From the NCBI RefSeq assembly GCF_000835495.1, contig NW_015622546.1, positions 2,711,874-2,775,873 of the forward strand: a stretch of DNA of 64,000 nt, given 5' to 3'. Within the stretch, counting starts at the first letter, position 1. Each line of letters opens with the position of its first letter. The position numbers were made by a program, and so were the translations under genes. Below, one piece after another: positions 22,158 through 33,373 of this stretch. This DNA is from Cladophialophora immunda. Its lineage: Eukaryota > Ascomycota > Eurotiomycetes > Chaetothyriales > Herpotrichiellaceae. The notes below the pieces were generated by a model. That model did not search any database, had not been told where the DNA came from, and saw only the letters and a program-made list of their open reading frames with translations.

Positions 22158-25100
22158 CTACTCGCCCTCCCAGACCACCATGCCCGGCTCGATGGTGGAC
22201 ATGGCAGCCAGAAGATGGACGCGAACGTCCTTCTTCTGGCCTGGTCGCCATGAACGCCCGATCGCCTGGGCCATAGTGGCCTTCCGCTCCTCCTCGCCCG
22301 CCACAAAGGGCGCCAGGAAGACGACATGGTTGGCGACCTGGAGGTTCCAACCGGCAGCGTCAGGGCTGTCGACCTTGAGAACAAGGACGCCAGGCTGATT
22401 CTGCTGCCGGAAGGTCTCCACGGCCGTCCGCGCCGAAGCGCCCTGGTAGCCATCGTGGCAGACAATGTCCGCCGCGCGGCACGCCTTGATAAAAGCGTTC
22501 TTCATGCCCTCCCACTGGGCAAAAACCAGGACCGAGTCCCCTTCTTGGGTGGCCGTCTTGATGATGGCCACGGCGAGCCGCATTCTGGCTCCCGCCACCG
22601 AGCCGGGAGCCCCTGAGGTTGCGCAGAGTTCAAATTGGTCGACTGGAATGACGTCTCCAGCCGCCCGGAACTCACAGCACTCCTTCGAGAGGCACAGTTC
22701 GCACAGGAGGTGGCCGCATTGAGTTGCGACCGAAAGCCCTGCCTTGTGTAACGGCATCTCGCCGCATGCCGAACATTCGCCCGAAGGCGAAGTGCTCTCG
22801 AAGGCGCCCACAACGACACCCAGGAAACGCAGTCGACGGAGTCCTCGCAGGAGAACCTCCAGGTGGCTCTCCACCCTGGCCATCCGCAAATCGACTTCTT
22901 TGACGCCAACGGTGGCGTCTTTGACTTCATCCAGATCGAATGAGGTCTCGCCGCCGCCGGCCTTTGACAGGAGAAGACTCGGCTGCAGTGGGTTCTCCTG
23001 CGAGTAGTCGAGGAGGAGCTTCACAATCTCAACGGCCGCGGTGTCGGCCAAGTTGCCATTGGCGGCGTTCTGCGTGAAACTGGCAAAACTTGCCGCCGAC
23101 GATTCTGACACCTCGTTCTTGAGAAAGGAGAGTTCTCGTAGGACTTGCAAGAGTCGTCGAGTTCTGTGCAGGACAAACTCGTTTTGTTCGTTGACCAGAC
23201 TGGTCAATCTCTGCACCTCGACTTCGACAAGGGTTTCCAACACCTCTTCGTCACTCTGGCCTTTTGCTTTGGCTGTTTCACTTCGGACGTTTTCTAGCAT
23301 CAAACTCGAGCACAATTGAGCTTCAAGTGGCCCGCTCGTTCGTTCGACCAAGTTCGTCAGCGTCTGGACAAATTCGGGTTCTTCCAGATCTTCTGTGGGA
23401 TTGATTTTTGCGGTCTTTTTGTTAAAGGTTCGATCTGGGTCCATTGCCAGTTGCTTGACGTCCGAATGCGTGATTGACTCGGAAGGAGTGAGCTGGAATT
23501 CGTAGAGGCTTCTGTGTCTAATAAGACCCTTTTTCGAAATCTCGTTCTTCCGAATGAATTTTGCCGAAAACTCTTTTGCAAGTCCATACACGTGACTCTT
23601 GTATGCTGGGGAAGCGATGTCCTGATATGAATGAAATTCTTGTGCGTCGGACTTGTCTCTGATCATTCTTGATCGATCTCTTCCAAATTCAAATTTCCCT
23701 TCCTTCTCATCATAAGCCGCAATCCGCGTACCCAACAGTTTTGCCATAGTATTGACATTGTCATAATCGTGGATCGGCGGTGTTCCAGAAAGCAGCCATC
23801 TCGCAGATGCATCAAGTTGTAGAAGCGACAGCAGTGTCTCGCCGTGGATATAGGTAAATTCATCCACAATAAGTCTTCGGAATGCGAACATGTGCAGGAG
23901 GACAGGTATTTTTTCATCCTTTTCAAAGTCATCCAGTTCCTTACTGAGGACTTCTTCAGCTGTGATCACAGGTTCTTTGGCGGCAGTCTTTGCAACACCC
24001 TTTCGACGCTGTTTTGAAGGAACTTGTTTCTTCTCCTGATCCTGGTCTTCTGATCCTGCGTCGGTCTCATCAATGTTGTTGGTATCGGGTTCTGACCGAG
24101 ATTGGGGATTCTTGGATGTGGGTGCATTGTGCTGAGGCTTGCTTGAGCCTTCTTCAGATGCATCATCATCATCGTCCTTAGTGCTTTCTGCTGCCCTCTT
24201 TTTCTTGGCTTCACGCTCTGCTTTGATGACGGCTTTGTTGCTTGCTCGCGTCACATATCCTTGAAATCGCTCATATTTCGCTCCGGCCGTTGTTTTCGAT
24301 CTAACTTCAGCCCATTTGGTCCAGAATTCAGATTTGCCCTCTTTCAATCCTTCGACACACGAACCCAGATTCGACAGAGCTACGCTCAACCATTCTTGAA
24401 AAGCCCGACCAGGGTCATCTGGAACGCAAGGAGAGCAAGCGATCTTGCGCAAATGCGTCAAGTAAGTTGTCTCGTGGAACATGTCCCATGGAGCCAAGAC
24501 AAGTCGTGCCGAGCGGATTTGATCGTGAGAATACCGCTGTAGTTGTGCTGTTGTCTCGGCGACAATGTAATAAGGACCTTTTACTGGGCGTGAGCGACGG
24601 ATATCCAGCTTTTCCCATTTTAGAGTCTCGGCGATCTCAGATGCCCACTGCTTGACAATATTTTTAGGTACCAGTATCAGAGTGGCGTCGGACTGGAATT
24701 TGGTCGATTGAGAGTCAGTTTTGAATGCTGTCGCAGACCGTTCATAGTCTAGATCTACCAAGGCGAGAGAGGTGGTGGTCTTTCCTGCCCCTACCTCATC
24801 GGCGATAATGCCACCCCGAACTTGCGAATTTGGTAGGCGAGCTTTCGTTTCTAGTCTCCATCCCAGTGCAGGCAGGCAAGACTCGACCAATGACGTCTCA
24901 TTCCATTGCGGCGGGCTGTTTTCTTGTGCAAACATCCAAGCAAGGGCGCGAGATTGCGTAGGCCACAGTTGGCGCTTGAGGCGTAAGTCAATGTCTATCT
25001 GCGGGTCTACTTGGTCTTGCTCGTTGGACAGAAGCTGTGGAGTGGTAAACTCTTGGGGAGGTGCAAAGCGGTCATATGAATCTATCCGCCATTCCAGAGA

Positions 25101-28100
25101 TTCGAGAACAGGGATGGTCTGGTCGGGATGCAATAGCTGTGTGACTGCGCGGTGGGCTAGTGTCTTGACGTTGACCACTATGTTCAGCATCGTTTTGTCG
25201 TCGAGCTTTTGCAAGAGTGCGATTGCAGGCTTGGGTCTCATTTTCAGAAGGCGCTCATACTTCGCCGCTTCCAGTGGACTCTCAATGGCGCTTACTCTTT
25301 CGTTGGCTTTGTCACCTTTTAGAATCCATCTGAGCGAGGGTGCCGGAGGGTAACATTCCGTGCACGTAGCAATCTCGAGGTCGTTGATGGGTTGCCAACC
25401 CTGGCTTAGTTGAGGGATGTTGGCCGCGTGTGATAGGATCCATCCAAATTCGCTCAATGCTTCAGGTTCCCGTTCCAGATCAATGCAGAGGTCTCGGCGA
25501 CACCGTAGTCTTTGTACGGCATTCACATCAAAGCTCAAGTCCAGGAGCAAAACTGTCGAGTGGCTCTGTGCACAGTCCTTGGGAGATATGGGACTCATGC
25601 TTGGAGTCTGACCCCACCTATGAATCGTGTTTTCGTCATCTGGTATCTCGAGAATCTGTCCTTGAGAGTCTGACCATTGACTCGTGACCTCACAGTCGAT
25701 TTCCATACCCCTGGCCAGTTCTGCTGTAGCAACAGGTCTCCAAGAAGCGTCGAGGCTTGCCAGGACGGCTTTGTCGTCGTTTAGGTCTCGTCGACATGCT
25801 TGAGTTGAGAACACAACACGATCAAGGCTCGGATCGTTCAGAGGGCCGGACTTCAGGAACAGAAAAGTTGGTGCTTGAGAAGATGACTGGGCCACTCTTC
25901 GGTGCAAAGTGCCACTGGGCGCGGGACAATTCTGGAGCAGCTTGTATTCCCCAACGACTTCATCAAATACTGATGATTGTTGCACTTGGAAACCACTTGG
26001 AGGATTGACTTCGAGAGTTGAGAAAGCGTTCAACAACGCAAACGGTTTGGCTTCGATGCCTAGTTTCTGCTCCCATGACTTGACTTGGCCGCCTTTGCCT
26101 ATGACATGAAGTTTGAAGTCTTTCGAATGTCCGTCCCAATATTCCCAGACGCCTTCAAAGAGGTTTGTACCAGGTTGCATTCTGGCCACAGGATGACGAA
26201 ACAAATCTCGCATCGCGCTATTTGCTGGCTCATTTGCTGGAGCTTTGGCGAACAGCAGCCACTTGGGGGTCGCGTCCAGATGGAGTTGTGGTTTATCTGA
26301 TTGCACATGGTCTGAACATGGGTCACGAAGATAGCGCTTCTGGACAAATTCGAGCTCTAGGCGGCAACTCGTCGACTCATACACAACCTTCCAAGAGCTT
26401 TCAAATTTGATCTCCTGAAATTGCACCTGGCTTTCAAGGGCTTCCAAGACTTGCTCCCTGGCTGATTTGAAGATGTCATCGTTGAAGAGTTGTGTCGAGC
26501 TGTGCGGGCGTCGGTTTTGTAGGACTGGGGGGAGTAGGCTCGTCAAATAGCTTACAAATGTGTTCGCAAGCGGACGGTCTTCTTGTGGGCTCGTCAGGTG
26601 GCTCAGTTTCTGGTGCCCATGCGCGTCTCTGTTACAGCCTTTGCAGCATGTGTAATAGCACTCTGGACAAAATAATAGCTCGTGTCTGGTGCGTCGATTG
26701 AGTCCCTCGCAAAGACACAGCGGCTGGAGGTCCACAGCGAGACGGACGATCTCTCCCAGAGACTGTGCACTGTGAGCACTGGTCCACTTTTCGACAATAT
26801 CTTCCAGGTTTTGCTTCTCGATCTCCGCTTTCAAGGTCTTCCCAGCGAGAACTTCTGGAGAAGAGTCGCGTGGTGTATTGGTATTGTCCGTTGTCTGGTC
26901 AATGTAGGCCGGGAAAATGCTGGAATTGTTTCCGGAAGTTTTATGGCAGGCAATAAGAGCACTCAGTATTGCTGCGCCAATTACTGTGGTCGACATTGCA
27001 TTTCCAGCCAGATCCTGAAGCTGCCTTGAGGTGTGCTTCCCGAGGTCTAGTTCTCTGATTGGGAATCCTTGCAATGAGAGTATCTCGAGCCCAGACAACG
27101 GAGCACCTCGTCGAGTGTCAAACAGACAGCCACTAGGCGTGATACATCCAACGATGCCCCACTGGCGACGATCTGTGTCGCGGTCGATGTTTTGGGAGAC
27201 ATTGATATTTCTGTGTTTGTATCGCATATCGAAGTCTCGCCGAACAACATTGTGCAGCTGATGGATATCAAGAACATCAAGAACTCTCTTGCTTTGACCA
27301 AGTGCCCACCTCTGGTCGGCGTAATCATCAAGTTTTGGTTCCGTATGTCCACGGCGCTTGGTGAATGGTGTACCAATTCCCAGCCCATCTTTCACGCGAG
27401 CAGCCACATGCCGCTTGCGACAGTTGACCCAGTCAGTCGAGCCTCCTCTTGATTTGCTCTCGTCGCCAGTGAGCTTGGTAAGCAGTAGACGTGGATCGTC
27501 GTCGCTGAAGATGAAGTCGCAATATGGCGATGAAGCACGGCGTTGGAAACGGGCCATCAGCATGATCCATTCCTTGTGAGCTTCCTCGATATCGAATCCC
27601 ATTTCCTGGGCTCGCTCTTTGTGTATGCCGAGCAGATATCCTCGGTTCCTGGTTTGCGGAAGGTAGTAATCCAGGGAGTCGAGCTTCAACGCCACAGATT
27701 CGTACCCTTTCTTACGCCAAAAGATTTTGATCTCCTCCCAGGGAGCCCCTTCGACATTCTCAATTATGAGGATGGTTGGCTTGTACATCTTGGCATATGC
27801 ACCAATGCCGTCAAGGGTCCTTGCAGACTCTCCTTCGCCGCGTTGCCCTTTCCACTCTCCTTTGGCGTTGTTCAAAGCGGAGTAGTCGACGCAAGATGAG
27901 CCGGCGATCAGGATGTGGACATCGGCGGGAGGTTTGTAGCGTGCTCCATAGGCGGTGACTGGCAGGTGATCTTCACTGTCTGGGTTTTGTGAATGTGGGC
28001 CGAACTCCGTGACGTCGCGGAAGATCACAGGCGGACTAAAGTTTCTCTCGATGAACGCTTGCTTGAAAGGCTCGATCTCGGCACTGCCGAGATGCTGATA

Positions 28101-28976
28101 CTTGAATCTTTCGCCGTCCCCTCGCGATGTCAAAGACTTTCGGACAAGGTCCATAGCGACAAATGGGCTCTCTGTGCCGGAGCACATCGTGAGTACTCTG
28201 ACGCCGCCATCCCCGAAAGGTTTGCATGCCTCGAGCAGACCCTCGCCAACAGCTTGTTCGGTTATAAGGTCGAAAATGCGGTGAATATCCGACAGAGGAG
28301 GGGCCGTGGCGTCAAGACAATTTTGTCCACTGGTTGTGTGCTCCCTTGGTTGAGTGTCGGGCATGTCATCTTTCTTCGCTCCATCGCTGTTTGCTGCTTG
28401 TTCTTCGGCTGGCAGCGAATCTCGACCGGCTGGGTCACGTTGGAGAGCTTGTACAACAGGAGAATTCTTTGACTTTTCAACATCATCGGGAATGCAGGCG
28501 CGTCGAAGTAGCTCAAGTTCGTTCTGACCCGGCTTTGGCTTTTCTCCCTTATCAGCACTTTGTGCAGTTGGGGTGTTAGCGGTATCTGGGGAGGCCAAGT
28601 CAAGATCCTCGTAAACTCGCTTTCTTGACATCCGGGACTCTGTTGACGCCCCGTCTCTGAATTTGATCCACACCCTCCACACCTTTGTCGCTGCGTTGTA
28701 CTTGGCATATTTCCCGGCAGAGACTTCTAGTATCTCATCACGTGCCTTGGTACCTGTCTTTGCTGTGCGTAACTCGGGTGACTCTGATCTGCTGACAGGA
28801 GATCCTCTTGCAGATTGTGTAGGAGTTGACATGGGCGGGATACTAGGGACATCATCCTGCTCAACTGCCTCTTGGTTGTTCACATTGCTTCGTGGCTCCA
28901 CAGTGTCAGGTGCTTGGTGTTGAGGATCATGACTGATGTTGTTGTCATGGGGTTGGTGGGAAGCCATGTTGTCCAT
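22158..28976 (-). CDS. DNMT5-type cytosine-5 DNA methyltransferase with RING and SNF2 ATPase
   Basis: DNMT5 proteins couple cytosine-5 methylation of CG sites to an SNF2-type ATPase and act in maintenance methylation in fungi. One exon can be read from an upstream in-frame codon at 29075; likely starts are ATG 28976 or 28967, giving about 2270 residues. Numbering here is from 29075. A methyltransferase domain (about 285-700) has motif I-like LTMCSGTESP, motif IV SSCVDYS with nucleophile C395 (Ser where most families have Pro), motif VI ENV at 439, motif VIII QTRNR and a GNAM motif near 690. A Cys/His cluster lies at 786-826. The SNF2 part has Walker A DEVGAGKTT near 1426, VDEF near 1738, an acidic linker between them, a RING (CSACG...CGHLLCELC) near 2100, and motif VI GRSWRPGQ near the C-terminus. 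Confidence 0.88.
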   Translation of the reverse strand: MDNMASHQPHDNNISHDPQHQAPDTVEPRSNVNNQEAVEQDDVPSIPPMSTPTQSARGSPVSRSESPELRTAKTGTKARDEILEVSAGKYAKYNAATKVWRVWIKFRDGASTESRMSRKRVYEDLDLASPDTANTPTAQSADKGEKPKPGQNELELLRRACIPDDVEKSKNSPVVQALQRDPAGRDSLPAEEQAANSDGAKKDDMPDTQPREHTTSGQNCLDATAPPLSDIHRIFDLITEQAVGEGLLEACKPFGDGGVRVLTMCSGTESPFVAMDLVRKSLTSRGDGERFKYQHLGSAEIEPFKQAFIERNFSPPVIFRDVTEFGPHSQNPDSEDHLPVTAYGARYKPPADVHILIAGSSCVDYSALNNAKGEWKGQRGEGESARTLDGIGAYAKMYKPTILIIENVEGAPWEEIKIFWRKKGYESVALKLDSLDYYLPQTRNRGYLLGIHKERAQEMGFDIEEAHKEWIMLMARFQRRASSPYCDFIFSDDDPRLLLTKLTGDESKSRGGSTDWVNCRKRHVAARVKDGLGIGTPFTKRRGHTEPKLDDYADQRWALGQSKRVLDVLDIHQLHNVVRRDFDMRYKHRNINVSQNIDRDTDRRQWGIVGCITPSGCLFDTRRGAPLSGLEILSLQGFPIRELDLGKHTSRQLQDLAGNAMSTTVIGAAILSALIACHKTSGNNSSIFPAYIDQTTDNTNTPRDSSPEVLAGKTLKAEIEKQNLEDIVEKWTSAHSAQSLGEIVRLAVDLQPLCLCEGLNRRTRHELLFCPECYYTCCKGCNRDAHGHQKLSHLTSPQEDRPLANTFVSYLTSLLPPVLQNRRPHSSTQLFNDDIFKSAREQVLEALESQVQFQEIKFESSWKVVYESTSCRLELEFVQKRYLRDPCSDHVQSDKPQLHLDATPKWLLFAKAPANEPANSAMRDLFRHPVARMQPGTNLFEGVWEYWDGHSKDFKLHVIGKGGQVKSWEQKLGIEAKPFALLNAFSTLEVNPPSGFQVQQSSVFDEVVGEYKLLQNCPAPSGTLHRRVAQSSSQAPTFLFLKSGPLNDPSLDRVVFSTQACRRDLNDDKAVLASLDASWRPVATAELARGMEIDCEVTSQWSDSQGQILEIPDDENTIHRWGQTPSMSPISPKDCAQSHSTVLLLDLSFDVNAVQRLRCRRDLCIDLEREPEALSEFGWILSHAANIPQLSQGWQPINDLEIATCTECYPPAPSLRWILKGDKANERVSAIESPLEAAKYERLLKMRPKPAIALLQKLDDKTMLNIVVNVKTLAHRAVTQLLHPDQTIPVLESLEWRIDSYDRFAPPQEFTTPQLLSNEQDQVDPQIDIDLRLKRQLWPTQSRALAWMFAQENSPPQWNETSLVESCLPALGWRLETKARLPNSQVRGGIIADEVGAGKTTTSLALVDLDYERSATAFKTDSQSTKFQSDATLILVPKNIVKQWASEIAETLKWEKLDIRRSRPVKGPYYIVAETTAQLQRYSHDQIRSARLVLAPWDMFHETTYLTHLRKIACSPCVPDDPGRAFQEWLSVALSNLGSCVEGLKEGKSEFWTKWAEVRSKTTAGAKYERFQGYVTRASNKAVIKAEREAKKKRAAESTKDDDDDASEEGSSKPQHNAPTSKNPQSRSEPDTNNIDETDAGSEDQDQEKKQVPSKQRRKGVAKTAAKEPVITAEEVLSKELDDFEKDEKIPVLLHMFAFRRLIVDEFTYIHGETLLSLLQLDASARWLLSGTPPIHDYDNVNTMAKLLGTRIAAYDEKEGKFEFGRDRSRMIRDKSDAQEFHSYQDIASPAYKSHVYGLAKEFSAKFIRKNEISKKGLIRHRSLYEFQLTPSESITHSDVKQLAMDPDRTFNKKTAKINPTEDLEEPEFVQTLTNLVERTSGPLEAQLCSSLMLENVRSETAKAKGQSDEEVLETLVEVEVQRLTSLVNEQNEFVLHRTRRLLQVLRELSFLKNEVSESSAASFASFTQNAANGNLADTAAVEIVKLLLDYSQENPLQPSLLLSKAGGGETSFDLDEVKDATVGVKEVDLRMARVESHLEVLLRGLRRLRFLGVVVGAFESTSPSGECSACGEMPLHKAGLSVATQCGHLLCELCLSKECCEFRAAGDVIPVDQFELCATSGAPGSVAGARMRLAVAIIKTATQEGDSVLVFAQWEGMKNAFIKACRAADIVCHDGYQGASARTAVETFRQQNQPGVLVLKVDSPDAAGWNLQVANHVVFLAPFVAGEEERKATMAQAIGRSWRPGQKKDVRVHLLAAMSTIEPGMVVWEGE

Positions 28977-31900
28977 GAGACGCAACACTTGCTGAACTTT
29001 TCTTTCTGCTGTCACCAAGAGTCTTATTGCCAGGGACTTCCAACACAGGGTCAAGTTTGAAGGACAAATGTGCACGCTTTATCTGAGAACACGTCTGGAA
29101 AGCTTTCACTTAAATTCCGCAGTGCAGATCACGCCTGACAATTTCGCGGGCTCGGAGGTGTGTTCTTGAGATATCCGATGGTAGAAGCGATATGCAGCAA
29201 CTACATGTGTCAGTTCAGAAACCCAAGGTCAGTTTGAAAACAACTTACATTCCAGTAATGTTTCTGGCACAGTGTGTCGGAGCTTGGCAACAAGATGTGG
29301 ACTGCTCTTCAAGACTGGACGAAGGTTGCAAGAGGGTTCTGTATCAGAGGGATTTGGTGGTGCGGAATGCCTTGCTAGTCTCAGGTGCTTGCTGTGCCTT
29401 CTGGAAGTGGAATCTCGTAATGATTGTGCCTTGAAGGCAGGAGATTTGGACTGTGAGGAAACAGAATGAAGCAGCAAGAGGACAACGTTCCCGGCGAAGA
29501 GAGGAAGTCTCTGGAAGGTGCTGATCGAGGAGGCGAGGATTTCCAAGGGATAGAGCGTAGATGCTGGTGTCGTTCGGATGATGGTTGCGATGACTGAGTC
29601 TGAACAGATGAGGAGCGAATTTTTAAAAAACATTATCGTGGATCGTGCTTTGTGCTCTACGCTCCACCCCGGAGACGCAGTTTGTCGGCCAAGCATCAAA
29701 CATGAGCGCTGTCTCGGCGTTGTCGCTGAATAACCTGACCTTAGACTGTTTGATCAATCTTGTCTTGAACGCAGAAACGTCCTTGCATCTCAAAGGATCT
29801 GGTCGTGGTTGTTATTCTCTTCTTTATCAATCGAGGGAGCAGAAGCGACAGTGCCAGCACCTATTGCCCACACCTGGTCCAACTCCCTTGCAACCCAGTG
29901 TCTTTGTGGCTGACAACAACTTCCGTAGCTTGGAAGCACAGTGCCGACGAGAAGAACATCCTCGATCTTGTTAAAGTGGCTCGCAATCCACATGGGCTGA
30001 CCGACATCATATTGACATTCACAAAGCCAACTTTTGCTGTCAGCAGCCAGGTGAGCAAAGAGCCCAAAAGGCTAATTTGCTTGCCACCAGCCAGTACAAA
30101 CATCGTCATAACAAAGCCTGTGTACGCTTCCTCTGCCCCCGAAGAAAGTAGGCAAGGCTGATGGCGGATGAGAGACCAGTGCAGAGGACTGTGGGTTGCG
30201 GTTGGAAATGCCATCTAAACAAGACCCCATACATACTCATTCAGGGCTCCGGTGTTCTATTCTCTGAAAATGAAAGGCCCATGACGGGGCTCTGCTTTCA
30301 TCGATCGCCAGCATTGTGGAGCATGGGCAAGCAAAGGTTACTCGATACTGAACCCAACAGCTTCTCGTCAGTTGCGTCATGGTTGATTTTGCGATGATCA
30401 TGCCGGTTCAGGCCCGGTTCCAGATCCCAAGGGAACCAAGAGGCTTCGCACGCTTTGCAGGACTGTGATGTGCTCTGTGGGCATTCTGTGAGCGCCCAAC
30501 TGCGGCCGGAGCCGCCCCTGAGATGCGGATTGTGGCAGAGATAACAAAAGCGAACCGATGAGCACTGGATGGGTGGCCTGGAACTCGCCGTCGACGCCAG
30601 GGCGCTGAGGTTGCGGAAGAGAGAGCTCAACGGAGTCGAGGATGTGGTGGCTTGGTGGTGTTGCTGCCGCTGTTGTTCCTGCGAAAGAGCGCACGACTGG
30701 CTGTTTGATGTCCTTGAAGTGGGTCTCTTGGCACCCGTTCGAAGAGACCTCCGCCTGAAACCAAGAGCTGGGATGACATTGAACTTCTGAGTGGCATGAG
30801 CAGACTGAGATGCGATTCGGTGTCTGTTGGGCGGTATCACTCACAGTGGAAGAGTCGCAGATTTGTGACCATAAATTTATATACATAGCGTTTGCCTCTG
30901 CTACCAGAGGCGTTCCCCCGAAGGGGTTGGGGAGGACTTGAGCATCGAGGCAATCGGTGATCGTTGGGAAGAGATTGAGCGATGACCGATGAGGATGAGG
31001 ATGGTTGTCGCAGGCCAGGTCAAAGAAGCCAGCGCCCCTCGTCGGTCCGCTTGACCTAGGCGACGAGGGGCGCTGGATGAAGAAGATATCTGGGTTCTCG
31101 ACTGGGAGAAGGGGGATGCTGGCAGGCAAGGCAATGTGTCGAGGAAGTCTGAGTGTTGAGCCACCTGGGCAGCAGCTTCAACGCAGGAAGATTGAAGTGA
31201 GAACTCGAAAGGAGTGTTGGCGCAAGGGCAGAGGCTATGTGTGGGCGTGGCGCGCTCTCGTCTTTTCACCTCTCCTACTGTCGACCGTGGGCGGCTGAAT
31301 GTGGACGGGCCTACCCTTGGCACTACGATGAAGTCCTCTCCATTTTACTCTATGCAGTGCTACCGCAGACACTCTTTTATGTCGAACTCGAGCACAGCGC
31401 TGAGCTACGGACGGGTTTCTAGACAGAATCGATCGCAACAAGCTCGAGTCAACTTTGAGCCAACACCTCAGGAGACTCCGCAACAGAGACACTTCGGCCT
31501 GCGAACGTACCGCAGGAAAGACCGCGCCGCTACGCCAAACGGACCTCATTCCCCCAAAGAACTAGAAGAACAGATGCCACAAAAGATGTGGTGACTCCAG
31601 CGCCAGCGACGTCTGCGAGTCAATCGAGGTCCTTGTTGACATTGATGAGAAGGCAAGCACATTCACAGAAAGTCAACAACACAACCACAGTCAATAAGAG
31701 GTTACATTGCAACACTCGTGGAATGAATTCTCAGGCCAACTCTTCCCAGGATCGTTGTCATGTGCCCGTAATTGACACTATATCAATGGCGTTGCATTAT
31801 CGAAAGGAACATCAGACCGTGGTCCGTCAGATTTGCAACTGGCAACGTTCGAATCAAAGGACGCAGGAGCCATACTGCTACAAATCGACTGTTTGAAAGG

Positions 31901-32084
31901 AGGGGGGAAGACTCAGAATACACAACGATACCTCGAGCATAGAAGAAATGAAGCGGAAACAGTCAATGTTTGCCCGAGTGAAGAATTGTTACATTTGCCT
32001 TCAAAAGCTATTCCTGTTCAGTATGCAGAATACAATTAGGCTTGTCAGTAGGAAAGCTGTTTCTCTGCAAGCACAGTCATCGTC
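28977..32084. other. 3-kb stretch between DNMT5 and prohibitin-2
   Basis: This is the promoter side of the DNMT5 gene and the 3' flank of prohibitin-2. Minus-strand frames at 30,298-30,840 and 30,398-31,129 overlap each other. The first contains CYLCHNPH and a later CKAC that look faintly like a zinc ribbon, but there is no recognisable family and no clear codon bias, so I do not call a gene. Confidence 0.4.
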
Positions 32085-33107
32085 CTATTTCTTTGAAGGA
32101 GCCTCTTCGCCTGCATGGACATTAAGCCCGAGTCCCTCTGCGTCAAGGTAAAGTTTGTTCTTTCCTCCAGCTTCTTGTAGGATTTGTGCAATATTGCGAG
32201 CATTTTCGATCTGTCGCAGTTCGACATAACTTCTGCTCTTCTTGATGGCGTCGCCAATCAATTCCGCTGATCTGGCTTCACCCTGGGCCCGGACAACGGT
32301 TGCTTGCTTCTCCTGCCTCGCCTTGTCGACCACGAAAGCAGCCCTCTGTGCCTCCTGTTGAGCAACTTGCTTGGCTTCAACCGCAGCAGTGAATTCCGGG
32401 GAGAAAGAGAGGTGCGTCAAGGAAACGTCGTCCAGCATAATGTTGAACCGAGCCGCTCTCCTCGTAAGGTTGTCTCTGACCAATCTTGCAACATTTTCTC
32501 TTTGCGTGATGAGCTGGCTCGCATTGAACTGCGCAACCACACTTTTCAGCACCTCATTCACAATCGAGGGAAGAACGCGCTCGTCATAGTCTGTTCCCAG
32601 AGTCCGGTAAATCTGAGGTAGCGCTTCGATACGTGGCCGCGAGAGGACACGGCATGTAATATTGACCATCTGTAAATCTTTTGTCCCTGTCAAGGAGGCG
32701 ACATTTCGTGGCTTCGCTCGAACGTCGTAGTCAACAGGCGTCTCAAACCAAGGTATTCGGATGTGGGTGCCTGTTCCGCATCAGTGATCCATGGCTACAG
32801 AATAGAGTCCGTTCTTTTACCTTCATTGTAGATCTCCTTTGAAACACCGGATATTCTCGTATACTTGATGGCGCGGTGACCACCCTCGACTGTGTATCGT
32901 CAGTACAGACTGATAAACACAGATTTCGACAGAATTACCGTTGAATAGAGAATTTGACAGAACGACACCAGCAACCCCAAGACTGATCAAAGCAAAGATG
33001 CCTCTGCCCGCAGCGCCGCCTCCCGGAAGACCTCCAAAGCCTTGGCCACGGCGCTGTTGCAGCGTCCGCTGGATCTGCTGAAAGTGCTCCCTTGGATCGT
33101 AGGACAT
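32085..33107 (-). CDS. PHB2: Prohibitin-2
   Basis: This is a subunit of the ring-shaped prohibitin complex of the mitochondrial inner membrane, which stabilises respiratory subunits and restrains m-AAA protease. Exons (minus) are 32939-33107, 32821-32889 and 32085-32770, with introns of 49 and 50 bp. The joined product is 307 residues, as expected. The N-terminus has a hydrophobic anchor ([22 protein letters not shown]) after a basic, Gly-rich segment. The SPFH/Band-7 domain follows ([12 protein letters not shown] ... [19 protein letters not shown]), then a long coiled coil rich in Gln/Ala/Glu ([24 protein letters not shown]). The [13 protein letters not shown] block fits PHB2 better than PHB1. 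It shares a 266-bp divergent promoter region with the CstF-64-like gene. Confidence 0.95.
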
Positions 33108-33373
33108 CTTTGCGCCTTTGTTAAGAACGCAAATTTGTGAATGTATTGAGCTGGTAGGCAATGTCGATGATGCTCCCATCTAAGTCAAGCTTTCCGTTTT
33201 CGAGCTGCGGAGAAGCAGGGAGCTTGGCGCCGCTTTTAACTGGTATGCAGGACGGAGTGCATGTTACCACCCACCCTCTCTCTCAAGCCACCACTATCTA
33301 CACACCACTCGACGCCGCTGCTGCCACGATTGGGAAGTTTAGTTAGATATCCTCGAACTGTGTGCAGCCGAAA

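Noticed and set aside
21435..22253. Long plus-strand open frame (272 codons) left of DNMT5
   Set aside because: It runs through a 40-bp minisatellite and a CCT-rich tract, and its end overlaps the DNMT5 coding strand. It has no domain or consistent codon use.
30298..31129. Two overlapping minus-strand frames, one with a CxxC pair
   Set aside because: They occupy the same DNA in different frames; neither shows a recognisable family, a good start context or splice partners.
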